This document shows positions 8,808-17,680 of a DNA stretch of 64,000 nt, in pieces. Both the position numbers and the translations under genes were made by a program. The DNA is from Xanthomonas nasturtii. Its GTDB lineage: Bacteria; Pseudomonadota; Gammaproteobacteria; Xanthomonadales; Xanthomonadaceae. The DNA lies in assembly GCF_001660815.1 (NCBI RefSeq), contig NZ_LYMI01000024.1, forward strand, positions 1-64,000. Direction: 5' to 3'. How positions within the stretch are numbered: the first letter of the stretch is position 1; each line of letters opens with the position of its first letter. The notes below the pieces were generated by a model. The model ran no database searches and was not told where the DNA came from. It was given only the letters and a program-made list of their open reading frames with translations.

Positions 8808-9899
8808 TTACTTGCTCATGCAGCGCTTCCAGCGCTCGTTCACCCGCTGCGCAAACCAGGCGGTGGTGAGCGTGCGGGTGATCTTTGGGCTTTCCAGGGT
8901 GATGCCGGGCAGCACGGCGCGCGGCAGCGGCTTGCCGGCGCTGCGCTCGGCCAGTGCGAACACCTGGCGATACAGCTCGGTATCTGCGAAATCGGCCGCG
9001 TTGCCGGCTTCCAGTGCGCGCCGGAGCTGGCGGTCGCTCATCGCCAGTTGGCTGCCCAGGCTGCGCGCGGCGCGCTCGGTGCTGCCGGGCGCATCCAGGC
9101 TGGCGCCGGGTGTGAGCAGGTCGCCGTCCAGTGTCAGCGCGATACCGCTGGCCTTGCTCAGCGCGGCCTGGAAGGCGGCATTGCGGCTGGCGTACCACCC
9201 GGCGTTGAAATCGGCGAAGCGGTACAACAGCGCGTCGTAGGTGACCGGGTACCCAAGCAGATGCTGGGTGCCGAACCACAGCCCGCCACGGCGGCTGAAG
9301 ACCTCGTGGCGGATCGAGTCGCCGGGCGGGTAGGGATAGCGCTGCGCATGGTGTTCGGCAAAGGCGATGCTCACCTGCATCGGCCCGGCGGTGTGCACCG
9401 GGTTGAGCCCGTCGAACAGGCGCGCGCCCAGCGGTACGCTGCCGGTGAAGTCTTCGAAGATGCGGCTCAGTTCCTGCTCGGTGCGCGCGGCAGCGATGCG
9501 CGTGGCATAGCTGCGCCCATCCGGCGAGCCCAGGCGCAAGGCGGCATCGACCATGAAACCGGGGATGTGGTGCGCACCCGCGCGGCGGTCGATCTCCGCA
9601 CGCGCGATCTTGCCCAGGTTGGGCACCACCGGGTTGGCCTGGTAGGTCGACTCCTGCTCGGTCACCGCCAGCACCGCGCAGATGTGCTCGGCGCTGGTGT
9701 CCAACGCCTGCGATGACAGCGCCACGTACACATCGCTGGCCCAGCCGGCGCGGTCGGGCAATGTCGCCGGCAGGCGCCGTGCGATATCGGCCTTCACCGC
9801 ATCCGGCGTGCGTTGCGGCGCACGCGGGGCCTGGGTGGCGCATGCCGACAGCAAGGCGATGGTCAGCAGTGTGAGCAGACGGGGAAGGGGCAAGGTCAC
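8808..9899 (-). CDS. DUF1615 family lipoprotein
   Basis: A 363-residue lipoprotein. A short hydrophobic leader ends in the lipobox LLSAC (Cys at about residue 20), so it is predicted to be anchored in the outer membrane. The body has features of DUF1615: VTEQESTYQANP near residue 80, a segment around GPMQVSIAFAE, and RRGGLWFGTQHLL. The ESTYQ and GPMQVS pattern recalls lytic transglycosylases (Glu followed by G-x-M-Q-V), so a murein-related role is possible but unproven. The start is a GTG at 9899 with CCGGAG upstream. Confidence 0.8.
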   Translation of the reverse strand: MTLPLPRLLTLLTIALLSACATQAPRAPQRTPDAVKADIARRLPATLPDRAGWASDVYVALSSQALDTSAEHICAVLAVTEQESTYQANPVVPNLGKIARAEIDRRAGAHHIPGFMVDAALRLGSPDGRSYATRIAAARTEQELSRIFEDFTGSVPLGARLFDGLNPVHTAGPMQVSIAFAEHHAQRYPYPPGDSIRHEVFSRRGGLWFGTQHLLGYPVTYDALLYRFADFNAGWYASRNAAFQAALSKASGIALTLDGDLLTPGASLDAPGSTERAARSLGSQLAMSDRQLRRALEAGNAADFADTELYRQVFALAERSAGKPLPRAVLPGITLESPKITRTLTTAWFAQRVNERWKRCMSK

Positions 9900-10414
9900 G
9901 GCGTCTCCGGAAGAACAAGGGGCGGCAGCTGCCGTGCGGCAGTTTACGTGGCGCGCCTGTGGGGGCTTTCATCTTGAGTCGAAGGCTGCAACTGTCCGCG
10001 CGAAAACGACTGCTGACTCGTGCAGCGAGCGCCCCTCGGCGCCCCGGCAACATGTTCGCGGCAGTTGGTGACCCCGTGCCACATACAACGTCCGCGGCAG
10101 GTCTGCGCCAATGCAGGCCCCTGGCATCGGCAGCTGCGCATGGCGTCATCCCGATTCAAGACTGGACCACCCTGGCCGATAACGAGCTCGACTCCTTGCG
10201 CGTCGATCACGTGCCCCGTCGTGCCTGCCGGTCATCATTGCAGTTGCATGACATCCGGATCACGGCCATTTGGCCGCAGATTCCACCCGATTCCATCGCT
10301 GTCCAACCGTGGGAGTGCGTGAGATGCCGCAGCAACCAGCAAGCCGCCACCGGAGCGGACATGGCGCCCCAAGGGCGCGCGCACGCTGCGGCCCGTTATC
10401 GCCGTGACGGTTCC
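9900..10414. other. 515-nt intergenic region, divergent promoters expected
   Basis: It separates the start of the DUF1615 gene from that of the diguanylate cyclase. The plus-strand frame is open through most of it but has no credible start or domain. I see no repeat, terminator or RNA gene. Confidence 0.4.
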
Positions 10415-12289
10415 ATGAGCATGCCGGCAACCCGGTGGCGACGCGTGCTTGCCGGGCTTGTTTTGTTGCTGAGCAGCGCGGTGGTGTCGGCGCAGCCGCA
10501 GCCGTGGAAGACCATTGAAGCGGCAGCAATCGACGACCCCATGGCGGCGTTGCAGATCGCACAGGCTTCCCTGCAGCAGGCCCGTCGCAGTCACGATGTG
10601 GATGCCGAGTTCTGGGCCTTGCTGACGCAGGCACGCGTGCTCATTTCGCTGGAAGACAACGAACGCCGCCAGGTCGTGCTCACGCAGGCGCGCGGGAAGC
10701 TCGACCAGTTGCACGGCAGCGCCAGGCAGGCGCAGCTGTGGCTGGACATCGTGCAGGCGCTCAGCGATGTGCGCGAAAACCCCAATCGCGGGATGGTGGC
10801 GCGGCTGGAAGCGCTGCGCGAACGCGCGCGCGTCCTGGGGCGCAACGATCTGCTGTGCGAAGTGGAATCGGTCGACATGTGGAGCATGCTCGCTTCCGGC
10901 AGCAGCGATGAATCCTGGAGCGCGGCGCAGGCCAGCTACCAATGTGCCGCACGCGAAAAAATCCTGGCCCTGGAACTGGATGCGCTGACGCAACTGGGCT
11001 CATTGGCCAGCCGCGTCGGTGGCCGTGCCGCCGAAGACAACGAAACCGAAGACTATCTGCAGCGTGCGCTTGCGCGCCTGCATGACCAGCCGGCACGCTT
11101 CCAGCGCAGCCTGATCGAATACGAGTTCGGCACGGCCTTGGCGGCACGCCAACCCGAAGCGGCGCTGCTGCATTTCAGGCGCGCGCTGGCGCTCAGCCGC
11201 GAGCTGGGCGACCAGGCCGGCGTGGCCGCAGCGTTGACCAGTGCCAGCGAAGCCCTGATCGAAACCGGCGATGCCGCCGCCGCATTGATGATGGCGCGCG
11301 AGGCGCTGCCGCTGATGCAGAAGCAAGGCAACATCGCTCGCGTGGCGGCATGCCACACCGTTCTGCTGCAGGCCTTGATCGCATTGAAGGCGGGCAATCT
11401 CGATGACGAAATCATCGCCGCCAAGGCCGCCGACGACCCCAATCTGACCTTGAACCGACGCGCGCAACTGGTCGACGCGATCGCCCAGGCGCTGGCATCG
11501 CAAGGGCGCCACGCCGAGGCCTACCAGGAACTGCAGCGCGCCAACACGCTGCGCGCGCAGAGTCTGGACCGCCAGCGCGACACCGTGATGCTACGGCTGC
11601 AGGCGCGCTATGACGATGCACGCCGCGGCGCCGAAACCGCCGAACTGCGCCGCCGCAGCGAAACCGCGCAACTGGCGCTGCAGGCACGCGAAGCCGGCCA
11701 ACGCGCGTTGTGGATCGCGTTGTGCGCGGCATGCCTGTTGCTGATTGGCGCGCTGGTGGTGCTGGCATTCGGCGCACGCCACCGTCGCCAGCTGTCGCGG
11801 CTGGCGATGCGTGACGAACTCACCGGCCTGCCCAACCGGCGTGCCATCCGCGCCGAGGCGCAACAGCAGATCGAGCAGGCCTTGCGCTCGCAGACGCCGT
11901 GCATGCTGGCCTTGATCGATCTGGACCACTTCAAGCAGATCAACGACGTGCACGGGCACGCTACCGGCGATGCAGTGCTCAAGGCGCTGGCGAGTGCATC
12001 GCGGCTGGCGCTGCGCACGCAGGATCGCCTGGGCCGCCTGGGCGGCGAAGAATTCCTGCTGGTGTTGCCGGGCTGCGGCGAAGAAGAGATTCCCGCGGTA
12101 TTTACCCGCTTGCGCAGTGCGGTGGCGGCGATCGACATCGCCGGCCTGCCCACCGACCACCCGGTGCGCTTCTGCATGGGCGCGGTGCGCGTCAGCGCGG
12201 GCGCCGGGCTGGATACGTTACTGAGCCAGGCCGACCTTGCGCTGTATGCCGCCAAGACCGCCGGGCGCGATCAATGGGCGGTGTGCTGA
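10415..12289 (+). CDS. membrane diguanylate cyclase with helical periplasmic repeat domain (GGDEF)
   Basis: A 624-residue protein predicted to make c-di-GMP. A signal or anchor segment occupies residues 1-25. About 400 residues of TPR-like helical repeats follow, with many A-x-x-x-A-L-x-L heptads, then one transmembrane helix near residues 430-452 (IALCAACLLLIGALVVLAF) and a GGDEF domain. The active site reads GGEEF, preceded five residues earlier by RTQD, an intact RxxD inhibitory site. DELTGLPNRRA marks the domain start. Active with product inhibition is the simplest reading. The start at 10415 is favoured over the long upstream extension because a signal segment follows; a second ATG lies at 10421. 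Confidence 0.9.
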   Translation: MSMPATRWRRVLAGLVLLLSSAVVSAQPQPWKTIEAAAIDDPMAALQIAQASLQQARRSHDVDAEFWALLTQARVLISLEDNERRQVVLTQARGKLDQLHGSARQAQLWLDIVQALSDVRENPNRGMVARLEALRERARVLGRNDLLCEVESVDMWSMLASGSSDESWSAAQASYQCAAREKILALELDALTQLGSLASRVGGRAAEDNETEDYLQRALARLHDQPARFQRSLIEYEFGTALAARQPEAALLHFRRALALSRELGDQAGVAAALTSASEALIETGDAAAALMMAREALPLMQKQGNIARVAACHTVLLQALIALKAGNLDDEIIAAKAADDPNLTLNRRAQLVDAIAQALASQGRHAEAYQELQRANTLRAQSLDRQRDTVMLRLQARYDDARRGAETAELRRRSETAQLALQAREAGQRALWIALCAACLLLIGALVVLAFGARHRRQLSRLAMRDELTGLPNRRAIRAEAQQQIEQALRSQTPCMLALIDLDHFKQINDVHGHATGDAVLKALASASRLALRTQDRLGRLGGEEFLLVLPGCGEEEIPAVFTRLRSAVAAIDIAGLPTDHPVRFCMGAVRVSAGAGLDTLLSQADLALYAAKTAGRDQWAVC

Positions 12290-12477
12290 GCGCTTGATGC
12301 GCGCTGCGTTCGCCGATGCAGCGTGGCCGCATCGGCGTTGTCGCAATGCCGCGTTCGAATGCTCTCAAGGTGCGCATCGCTTGCCGGTGCGTGCACCGGG
12401 GCAAGGCCGTCGGCACCCTGCGCGCGCCCCGCACGTCACATGCAGTGACCGGCAGGGCGCGCGCAACGACGCCGTGC

Positions 12478-13038
12478 TTACTGCTGCACTTGCTGCATCG
12501 GGATCTTGTGCTCGGCGGAATACGCGCGCTGCGCGGTATTCAAGGCTGCCATGTCGGTGTTGAGCTGGGCAGAGACGGTTTCCAGGTCCGTGGCCAGCGG
12601 CGCCAGCTCGGTGTTGCTATAGCCGTTGGGCAGTGCCGCGACGCGTTCGAGCGCGGCCATCATTGCATCGGCGCTCTTGAGGTAGGCGGTCAGCTTGGCG
12701 TCGAGGTCCTTGGCATTGTCCGGCACGCCGGAGGCCACCGCGCTGTTGGCCTGGGCATTGGCAGCCAGTGCCTTGCGCTGGCTGCCCAGTGCGGTCTTGT
12801 AACTGTCCAGCGGCTTGAGTGCGACGGCATCGGCGATCAGGCTCTGTCCGCGATCGCCGGAGACCCATGGGTCGATGATGGTCACTGCACCATTCCAGAC
12901 CGAGATGTTGTGCAGCAGGTATTCGCTGGAGGAGAGCTTGGATGCACCGCTGCCGGTGCTGCCGCCGCAGGACGCCAGCAGCAGGCTGAAAGAAACAAGC
13001 AGGAAGGTGGTGAACGTCTTGGTGGTGAACGTCTTCAA
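12478..13038 (-). CDS. putative lipoprotein of unknown function, TTG start
   Basis: A protein of about 186 residues. I choose TTG at 13038 because AAGGA lies 13 to 9 bases upstream and a clean lipoprotein leader follows: KTFTTKTFTTFLLV, then the lipobox LLAS-C at about residue 22. A longer frame from 13140 would put an unlikely Trp/Pro-rich stretch before the leader. The mature protein is mainly helical, Ala-rich and without Cys beyond the lipid site. It resembles no family I recognise. It converges with the cyclase gene, with 188 nt between stops. The leader contains a tandem 15-bp duplication. Confidence 0.65.
   Translation of the reverse strand: MKTFTTKTFTTFLLVSFSLLLASCGGSTGSGASKLSSSEYLLHNISVWNGAVTIIDPWVSGDRGQSLIADAVALKPLDSYKTALGSQRKALAANAQANSAVASGVPDNAKDLDAKLTAYLKSADAMMAALERVAALPNGYSNTELAPLATDLETVSAQLNTDMAALNTAQRAYSAEHKIPMQQVQQ
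13006..13035 (-). repeat. tandem 15-bp duplication in the lipoprotein leader
   Basis: GGTGGTGAACGTCTT occurs twice head to tail. In the protein it doubles KTFTT at the very N-terminus, making the n-region of the signal peptide more basic. Copy number could change by slippage without breaking the frame. Confidence 0.85.
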
Positions 13039-13491
13039 AGGGAAAGATCCTTGGTTACGAGGCGGCCGCCAATGCCATGGCGGACCAGCGAAACCCCAAG
13101 GAAGCGTCCAGACACGGCGCAGTGCATCCCTGCCGTCCATCTTCCCTGAGACGAATGCAGCGTGGAGCGTTCCATGTCACTCGTACGAGTGTGCTGCGCG
13201 GCCATTGTACCTGCTGCAATTGACGCGCACCTTGCAGGGAAAGGTCATTGGCGCCGTGCTGCAGCAAGAGTGGCTACACAATCACTGTATAGCCAACCTG
13301 CGGGCGCGGGGTGTTTGGCCTCGTCATGGGCGACAGACAGTGCGTGTGCTTGGCGCCCAGCAGACCACTGCGCGCAACGCGTTGGCGTAGCTTCAAATCC
13401 CGCATGCTGTAGCCGCAGTTGCGGTTACAGCAGCTGTTGGCCATCGATTCAATCGACGATTAACGCATCTGTCGTGACAGTTGGTTTTTAT
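13039..13491. other. intergenic region upstream of a small membrane protein gene
   Basis: About 450 nt between divergent genes. It contains a perfect 14-bp palindrome, CACTCGTACGAGTG, at 13178-13191, which could be an operator, and an AT-richer stretch at 13430-13490 suited to a promoter. No gene or RNA is recognised. Confidence 0.35.
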
Positions 13492-13884
13492 ATGGCGGAC
13501 TTGTATGGCACGAAGTGGCGAGCATCAGTGCGCGTAAACTGCACCGTCCTGACCCGAGAGCTCCGCTTGAAGCAACGCCGCACATCGCCGCAACCTGGGC
13601 CTGCGCGCACTACAGCGCGCATCACCGATTGGGTGGTCGGCGGTGTGGCTGTGCTGGTGGTGTTCGCGTGCTGCGGTCGCTTGTGGCTGCTGCTCGACGC
13701 GATCGTGGAAGGCCGCTATGTCAGCGTCATCCGTGGCCGAGCGGCCAGGATCTTTCTGGCCGAAAACGATCCGCATCGTTTCTGGATTTCCATCGGGTGG
13801 GACGCACTGTTGACTTGCGTGCCGCTGGCGCTCATCGGTGGGTTTGCGTATGCGACCTGGAAGGGACGCTGCCGCCGTCGCTGA
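13492..13884 (+). CDS. small membrane protein of unknown function
   Basis: A protein of 130 residues, or 105 if the TTG at 13567 (GAGAG upstream) is the true start. Two transmembrane helices are evident: around VVGGVAVLVVFACCGRLWLLL and around WDALLTCVPLALIGGFAYA. A conserved-looking loop, GRAARIFLAENDPHRFW, lies between them. The basic tail (KGRCRRR) suggests a cytoplasmic C-terminus. No family is recognised. It converges on the next gene, 71 nt away. Codon usage resembles its neighbours, so I take it as real, but the start is open. Confidence 0.55.
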   Translation: MADLYGTKWRASVRVNCTVLTRELRLKQRRTSPQPGPARTTARITDWVVGGVAVLVVFACCGRLWLLLDAIVEGRYVSVIRGRAARIFLAENDPHRFWISIGWDALLTCVPLALIGGFAYATWKGRCRRR

Positions 13885-13955
13885 TGGCGCCGCTGATACC
13901 GGTTGCGAGCTTGGGTGGTGCATCGCTGCGCCGCCCTTGCAGCGTCATGCAGCGA

Positions 13956-14507
13956 TCAAGGCGTTTTCCGCTTGCGTGCCGGCGCCTTGGCATCGCGCAT
14001 GGGCCAGGTGTCGTAGCTGTAGACGAACTGCTTCTGGTCGGCGCCTGCGGTGGGATCGCAATGCCAGGAGCTGGCGACACTACCGGGTTCCAGCACGCCG
14101 CCAACGTCGCGCACCGATTGCGCTTCGAAGGCACAGACAGGCCCATACACGGCCACATCCCAGCCCGGTTGTGAGGTGGGATGCGCGTGCTGCACCAGCA
14201 CGATGTCGCTGCCTTGGAAGCGATGGACTTGTGCCGCACGCTTGCGATCGATGCTGAAGTAGCACGGCGCACCAATGCCCAGTACCAGCACTTCGCCATC
14301 GCGCACCACGGTGCACCTGCCATCGCGTTCGCCCAGCCGGATCACGCGCCCCGCCAGCGTGGCGGTGGTGACGGGATAGCGTGCGGTCACTTCCGACATC
14401 GGCTGTGCTGGTGCGCTTGGCGAGGCCGATGCCGTCTGCGCACGCGCGGGTGCGGCGGTGACCAGCAACAGCGACGCCAGCAGGACAGCGATCAAATGGG
14501 GGCGCAT
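13956..14507 (-). CDS. exported protein of unknown function
   Basis: A protein of 183 residues with a good signal peptide (residues 1-24, cleavage after ARAQ). The mature domain contains three cysteines and short beta-type segments: GRVIRLGERDGRCTVVRDGEV, PGWDVAVYGPVCAFEAQSV and SSWHCDPTAG. The first and second Cys could form a disulphide. I do not recognise the family. The start at 14507 fits the signal peptide; the frame continues far upstream across an intergenic repeat and that part is rejected. A basic tail (KAPARKRKTP) ends the protein. Confidence 0.7.
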   Translation of the reverse strand: MRPHLIAVLLASLLLVTAAPARAQTASASPSAPAQPMSEVTARYPVTTATLAGRVIRLGERDGRCTVVRDGEVLVLGIGAPCYFSIDRKRAAQVHRFQGSDIVLVQHAHPTSQPGWDVAVYGPVCAFEAQSVRDVGGVLEPGSVASSWHCDPTAGADQKQFVYSYDTWPMRDAKAPARKRKTP

Positions 14508-14616
14508 GCAACGTCCGTGTCGAGGGCGGGGCAGCATCGCAGATCCGTCCAGTGGCCTAGAGCGGCCAACAAAACGACTTCGCGCCGGTCTGCCGCCTGA
14601 TCTGCTGGCTCGCTGC

Positions 14617-14737
14617 AGGGCCCTTGCCCGCCCACCATCGCGGGACACGCTGCAAGTACGTCCATGTAGCTCTGGCGCGGCATCCATGCCGCTCAAGGTC
14701 CCGCGACGGTGGGCGGGCAAGGACCAGTCGAGTGGGT
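14617..14737. repeat. ~120-bp imperfect palindromic intergenic element (copy 1)
   Basis: Long inverted arms (CCCTTGCCCGCCCACCATCG against its mirror ending GGGCGGGCAAGG) flank an inner perfect palindrome, GCGGCATCCATGCCGC, at 14677-14692. Reverse-complemented, it matches the element at 45147-45272 in the inner palindrome, the GCGGGACC and GTGTCCCGCG blocks, and the outer end (GACCAGTCGAG against CACTCGACC). It is probably a non-autonomous mobile or REP-like repeat. Confidence 0.8.
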
Positions 14738-14810
14738 GGGTGCGCCACGTTTCAAAAAGCACCAAATAGCGGGTCTGGCGTGGCGCCCTCTGTTCTTCAA
14801 GAAACCACCA

Positions 14811-14852
14811 GCCAACTGTCTGGTGCGGTGAGGGCATCGCGCACTCGACCCA
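14811..14852. repeat. short relative of the palindromic element (ends only)
   Basis: It reads GCCAACTGTCTGGTGCGGTG followed by AGGGCATCGCGCACTCGACC. These are the left and right ends of the 45147-45272 element joined directly, without the inner stem. It stops one base before the stop codon of the methyltransferase gene. Confidence 0.75.
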
Positions 14853-14853
14853 C

Positions 14854-15768
14854 TCAGCGCCGCGCGGGCAGCGTCGCCAGCACACCGTCCAACGCCAGTT
14901 GCGTGGTGAAGCCTGCCTTGGCCAGGCGCTTGCTCACTTCATTGGGCACATCGCGCCCGCTGGTGAGTCTGTTGGGCGCACCGGTGTAATGGAACAGCCG
15001 GCCGCCACGGCGCAGCACGCGCGCCAGCTGGTCGTAGAAGACCTGCGAATACAGCTCCCCGGCAATGCCGAAACGCGGCGGGTCATGCAGGATGGCGTCG
15101 ACCGACCCGTCTGCCAGCGTGGTGATGTGCTGCGCGATATCGGCATGGGTCAGCTGCAGGCGTCCACCGCTCGTCGCATCGTCCGGATCCGGCGACCATG
15201 GATTGAGCGTGCGCAGCCACAGCACGTCGGCGTTCTTTTCGAACGAGAGCAACTGCGCCACGCTGGCCTCCAGGCAGCAGGCCGCAAAGTAGCCAAGACC
15301 GCCGCAGGTATCCAGCACGGTCTTGCCGCGCGGATCCACCAACGCCACCTTGCGCCGCGCATCCTCGAATGGCGACAGCTGTGCCGATGGCAGCATCTTG
15401 ATGCCGTCGATCTCGAAAGTCGGCGCGCCCCACTCGGTGGGCACCAGTTTGATCAGCGCGCCGCTGTAGCGGGAGATCGGCGCGAAATCGTCGCCATCCC
15501 AGAAGTACAGCGTGCGGTCCTTGAGCTTGCCTGGATACGGGTAACCCCGGCCGCGCCATTGCCAGGTCTGCGCATCGAGCTGGGCGGTGTCGGTGCTGCG
15601 GCCAAGGTCCAGCGACCCGGTCCAGTGAGTCAGACCACTTCCACGCGCGCCAAGCAGGGCTTGGGCATCGGAGAGAATGAGTAGTGGGCCGGAGTAATGG
15701 GGCACGGCTGACAGCTCTAAGTGCGGCGCGCGGACGATGCCGCACGGATGCAAGGACGGGACAGGCAT
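14854..15768 (-). CDS. class I SAM-dependent methyltransferase (COG2521-like)
   Basis: A protein of 304 residues. The N-terminal 130 residues form a substrate-recognition part (YPGKLKDRTLYFWDGDDF). The C-terminal Rossmann fold shows motif I as LDTCGGLGYFA (about residue 155), an acidic loop after strand 2 (SFEKNADVLWL), and motif IV as ILHDPPRFGIAGEL with a DPP catalytic loop. The DPP(R/Y) loop and the arrangement resemble the COG2521 and RNA-base methyltransferase group; the target is unknown. The start at 15768 has an AGG upstream. The gene ends almost inside a repeat element. Confidence 0.8.
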   Translation of the reverse strand: MPVPSLHPCGIVRAPHLELSAVPHYSGPLLILSDAQALLGARGSGLTHWTGSLDLGRSTDTAQLDAQTWQWRGRGYPYPGKLKDRTLYFWDGDDFAPISRYSGALIKLVPTEWGAPTFEIDGIKMLPSAQLSPFEDARRKVALVDPRGKTVLDTCGGLGYFAACCLEASVAQLLSFEKNADVLWLRTLNPWSPDPDDATSGGRLQLTHADIAQHITTLADGSVDAILHDPPRFGIAGELYSQVFYDQLARVLRRGGRLFHYTGAPNRLTSGRDVPNEVSKRLAKAGFTTQLALDGVLATLPARR

Positions 15769-15935
15769 CGTAACCGACCTGTAGCGGCCGGGCATCCGGT
15801 GGGCCCGGCGCAGTGCCCGCACGCATCGCCGGGATCGACTGCGCGCGCCGTTCCGCTGACACACGCCGCACCGCATACTGCGTGCGGTCCGCTTCGACAT
15901 CTCGTCCGATCGGCGTCAATCGTGGAGCGTGGGCA

Positions 15936-16811
15936 ATGCTGAAGGGTGTGTTGTTGGGGTTCGCCTGCTATGCGGCCTATTCGATCAGCGATGCGTTCGT
16001 GAAGCTGCTCGAAGGCACGCTGCCGGTGTACGAAGTGCTGTTTCTGGGCGCGCTGCTGATGCTGCTGGCGGTGCCGTTCCTGAAAAAGCCCGACGACCAG
16101 CTGCGCGAGCTGGTGATGGCCAAGCAACCGGCACTGTGGCTGTTGCGCGCACTCACCGGCGCCATCGGCAACCTCACCTCGGTGATCGCCTTCACCACCT
16201 TGCCGATGGCCGAAGCGTTCGCGCTGATCTTCCTGATGCCGATCTTCGTCACCGTGCTGTCGGTGGTGTTCCTCAAGGAGGAAGTGCATTGGCGGCGGTG
16301 GTCGGCTGTGATCGTCGGCTTCATCGGCGTGTTGATCGTGCTGCGCCCCGGCTTTCGTCATCTTACCCACGGGCATGTGGCGGCGATCGTGTGCGGCCTG
16401 GTCGGCGCCATTTCGGTGATCACCTTGCGCATGGCCGGGCACAGCGAGAAACGATTGACCTTGTATGGCGCCGGTGTGATCGGCCCGTTGGTGATGGGCG
16501 GCATCATGATGCTGCCGAGCTTCGTCTGGCCCACGCTGTACCAGTGGGGCCTGCTGGCAGGCTACGGGCTGCTCGCCGGGCTGGCCGCCATCTGCATGAT
16601 GTACGCCACGCGCATGGCCCCGGTCAGCGTGGTGGCGCCCACGCAATACAGCCAGATGCTATGGGCGATCGCCTTCGGCTACCTGCTGTTTCACGACCAT
16701 CTGGATTGGCCGATGGCGGTGGGCATCGCGCTGATCCTGGGCGCTGGTTTGTTCACCCTGGTGCGCGAGGAACAGGTATCGCGGTGGTGGCGGCGGACCA
16801 AGATTGTTTGA
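15936..16811 (+). CDS. EamA/DMT-family inner-membrane transporter
   Basis: A protein of 291 residues with about ten transmembrane helices arranged as two EamA repeats (residues 1-140 and 145-285). Each repeat ends in the family's conserved last helix, with VGFIGVLIVLRPG for the first. The drug/metabolite transporter superfamily exports amino acids, nucleosides or similar small molecules; the substrate cannot be read. The start at 15936 has TGGAG upstream. The cytoplasmic tail is short and basic (RWWRRTKIV). Confidence 0.85.
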   Translation: MLKGVLLGFACYAAYSISDAFVKLLEGTLPVYEVLFLGALLMLLAVPFLKKPDDQLRELVMAKQPALWLLRALTGAIGNLTSVIAFTTLPMAEAFALIFLMPIFVTVLSVVFLKEEVHWRRWSAVIVGFIGVLIVLRPGFRHLTHGHVAAIVCGLVGAISVITLRMAGHSEKRLTLYGAGVIGPLVMGGIMMLPSFVWPTLYQWGLLAGYGLLAGLAAICMMYATRMAPVSVVAPTQYSQMLWAIAFGYLLFHDHLDWPMAVGIALILGAGLFTLVREEQVSRWWRRTKIV

Positions 16812-16813
16812 GG

Positions 16814-16913
16814 GCCGGGATTGGGGAATCGGGATTGGAGATTCGTAACAGCATTGGCCGATGCGACGCGACACGGCCGCTATTGCTTTGCGAATCCCCA
16901 ATCTCCAATCCCG
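16814..16913. repeat. inverted repeat of the GGGATTGGGGAATC type
   Basis: CGGGATTGGAGATTCG at 16830-16845 is mirrored by CGAATCCCCAATCTCCAATC at 16891-16910. The stem and loop of about 100 nt lie just after the transporter stop codon. Related short runs (CCCAATCCCC) occur near 36140, 52495 and 54525. It may act as a terminator-like structure for the transporter gene. Confidence 0.7.
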
Positions 16914-17295
16914 CCTTCCTTAGCGGGGCTGCCGCCAGTCCCCAACGATGCGCTGATATTCGCCGCTGGCCTTAGCAAGGCCATGCAGGTGCGATAGCGC
17001 ATGGCGTGCTCTCGGAAGGGAGTGGGCATGGTAGCGGCGGCGTGAGCCGTGTGTGCTGCAACAGCCACTGGATGCATGCCAGGACTGGCGCGCTTGCCGG
17101 CCTGGAAGTGGCGGTCTGCTGCGGAGCACAGGTGCGCGAGAGGTCGTCGTGTGGTTGTGTGGCCATCGTGCTCGTGCCGGATGTCTCGCCGCGCGACGTC
17201 AACAGGATGTCACGGCCCCTGTGCGCAGGCTCACGGTGTTGTAGCGCCCTGCGGCCTAGCGTTGACGCTCATCTCGCACGCCACCGGAGTTACCC
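16914..17295. other. intergenic region without a recognised feature
   Basis: About 380 nt before the small gene at 17296. Several short overlapping frames exist on both strands, but none has a credible start, domain or codon pattern. Confidence 0.35.
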
Positions 17296-17511
17296 ATGCA
17301 CCTCAATCCACGCACTGCGCGGCCCATGACCAGCGTCAAGGCTGGCGTGCTTGCACATGGCACGCCCGATCCGGATACCAACGAAGAAGACACGCCGCTG
17401 GAAGAACAACCGCCGCGGCGCGGTGGCTTGAATGATGAGGTGGGCGATCTGGAGCAGGAAGATGCTGGCGCGCTGCCCGGGCGCGTGGGCGGTGGGCTTG
17501 CTGGTGGTTGA
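17296..17511 (+). CDS. small hydrophilic acidic protein of unknown function
   Basis: 71 residues with GGAG placed nine bases before the ATG. The composition is unusual: a basic N-terminus (MHLNPRTARPMTSVKAG), an acidic Asp/Glu/Pro-rich middle (DPDTNEEDTPLEEQPPRR) and a Gly-rich end. It has no cysteine, no membrane segment and no aromatic residue at all, so it is probably intrinsically disordered. It stands alone, with a hairpin repeat about 40 nt downstream that could terminate it. I believe it is real because of the ribosome-binding site and composition, but I cannot name a family. Confidence 0.6.
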   Translation: MHLNPRTARPMTSVKAGVLAHGTPDPDTNEEDTPLEEQPPRRGGLNDEVGDLEQEDAGALPGRVGGGLAGG

Positions 17512-17550
17512 GTGTGATTGTGCAACTTCGATGTCATGAGGCTTCGCGCG

Positions 17551-17586
17551 TACCCTCACTCCAACCCCTCTCCCGACGGGAGAGGG
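17551..17586. repeat. REP hairpin, CCCTCTCCC/GGGAGAGGG type
   Basis: TACCCTCACTCCAACCCC leads into CTCTCCCGACGGGAGAG, a seven-base-pair stem with a GA/CG tip. It is the same form as the copies at 36257 and 36415. Confidence 0.85.
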
Positions 17587-17680
17587 ACTAGGCGCCGCGC
17601 GTTGTGAGGAGACTTGTTGTTCTCAACTTGTTCGCAGGATGTTTTCAAACGTGGAAAGTCTTCTTGCTAACTCCTAGAGG

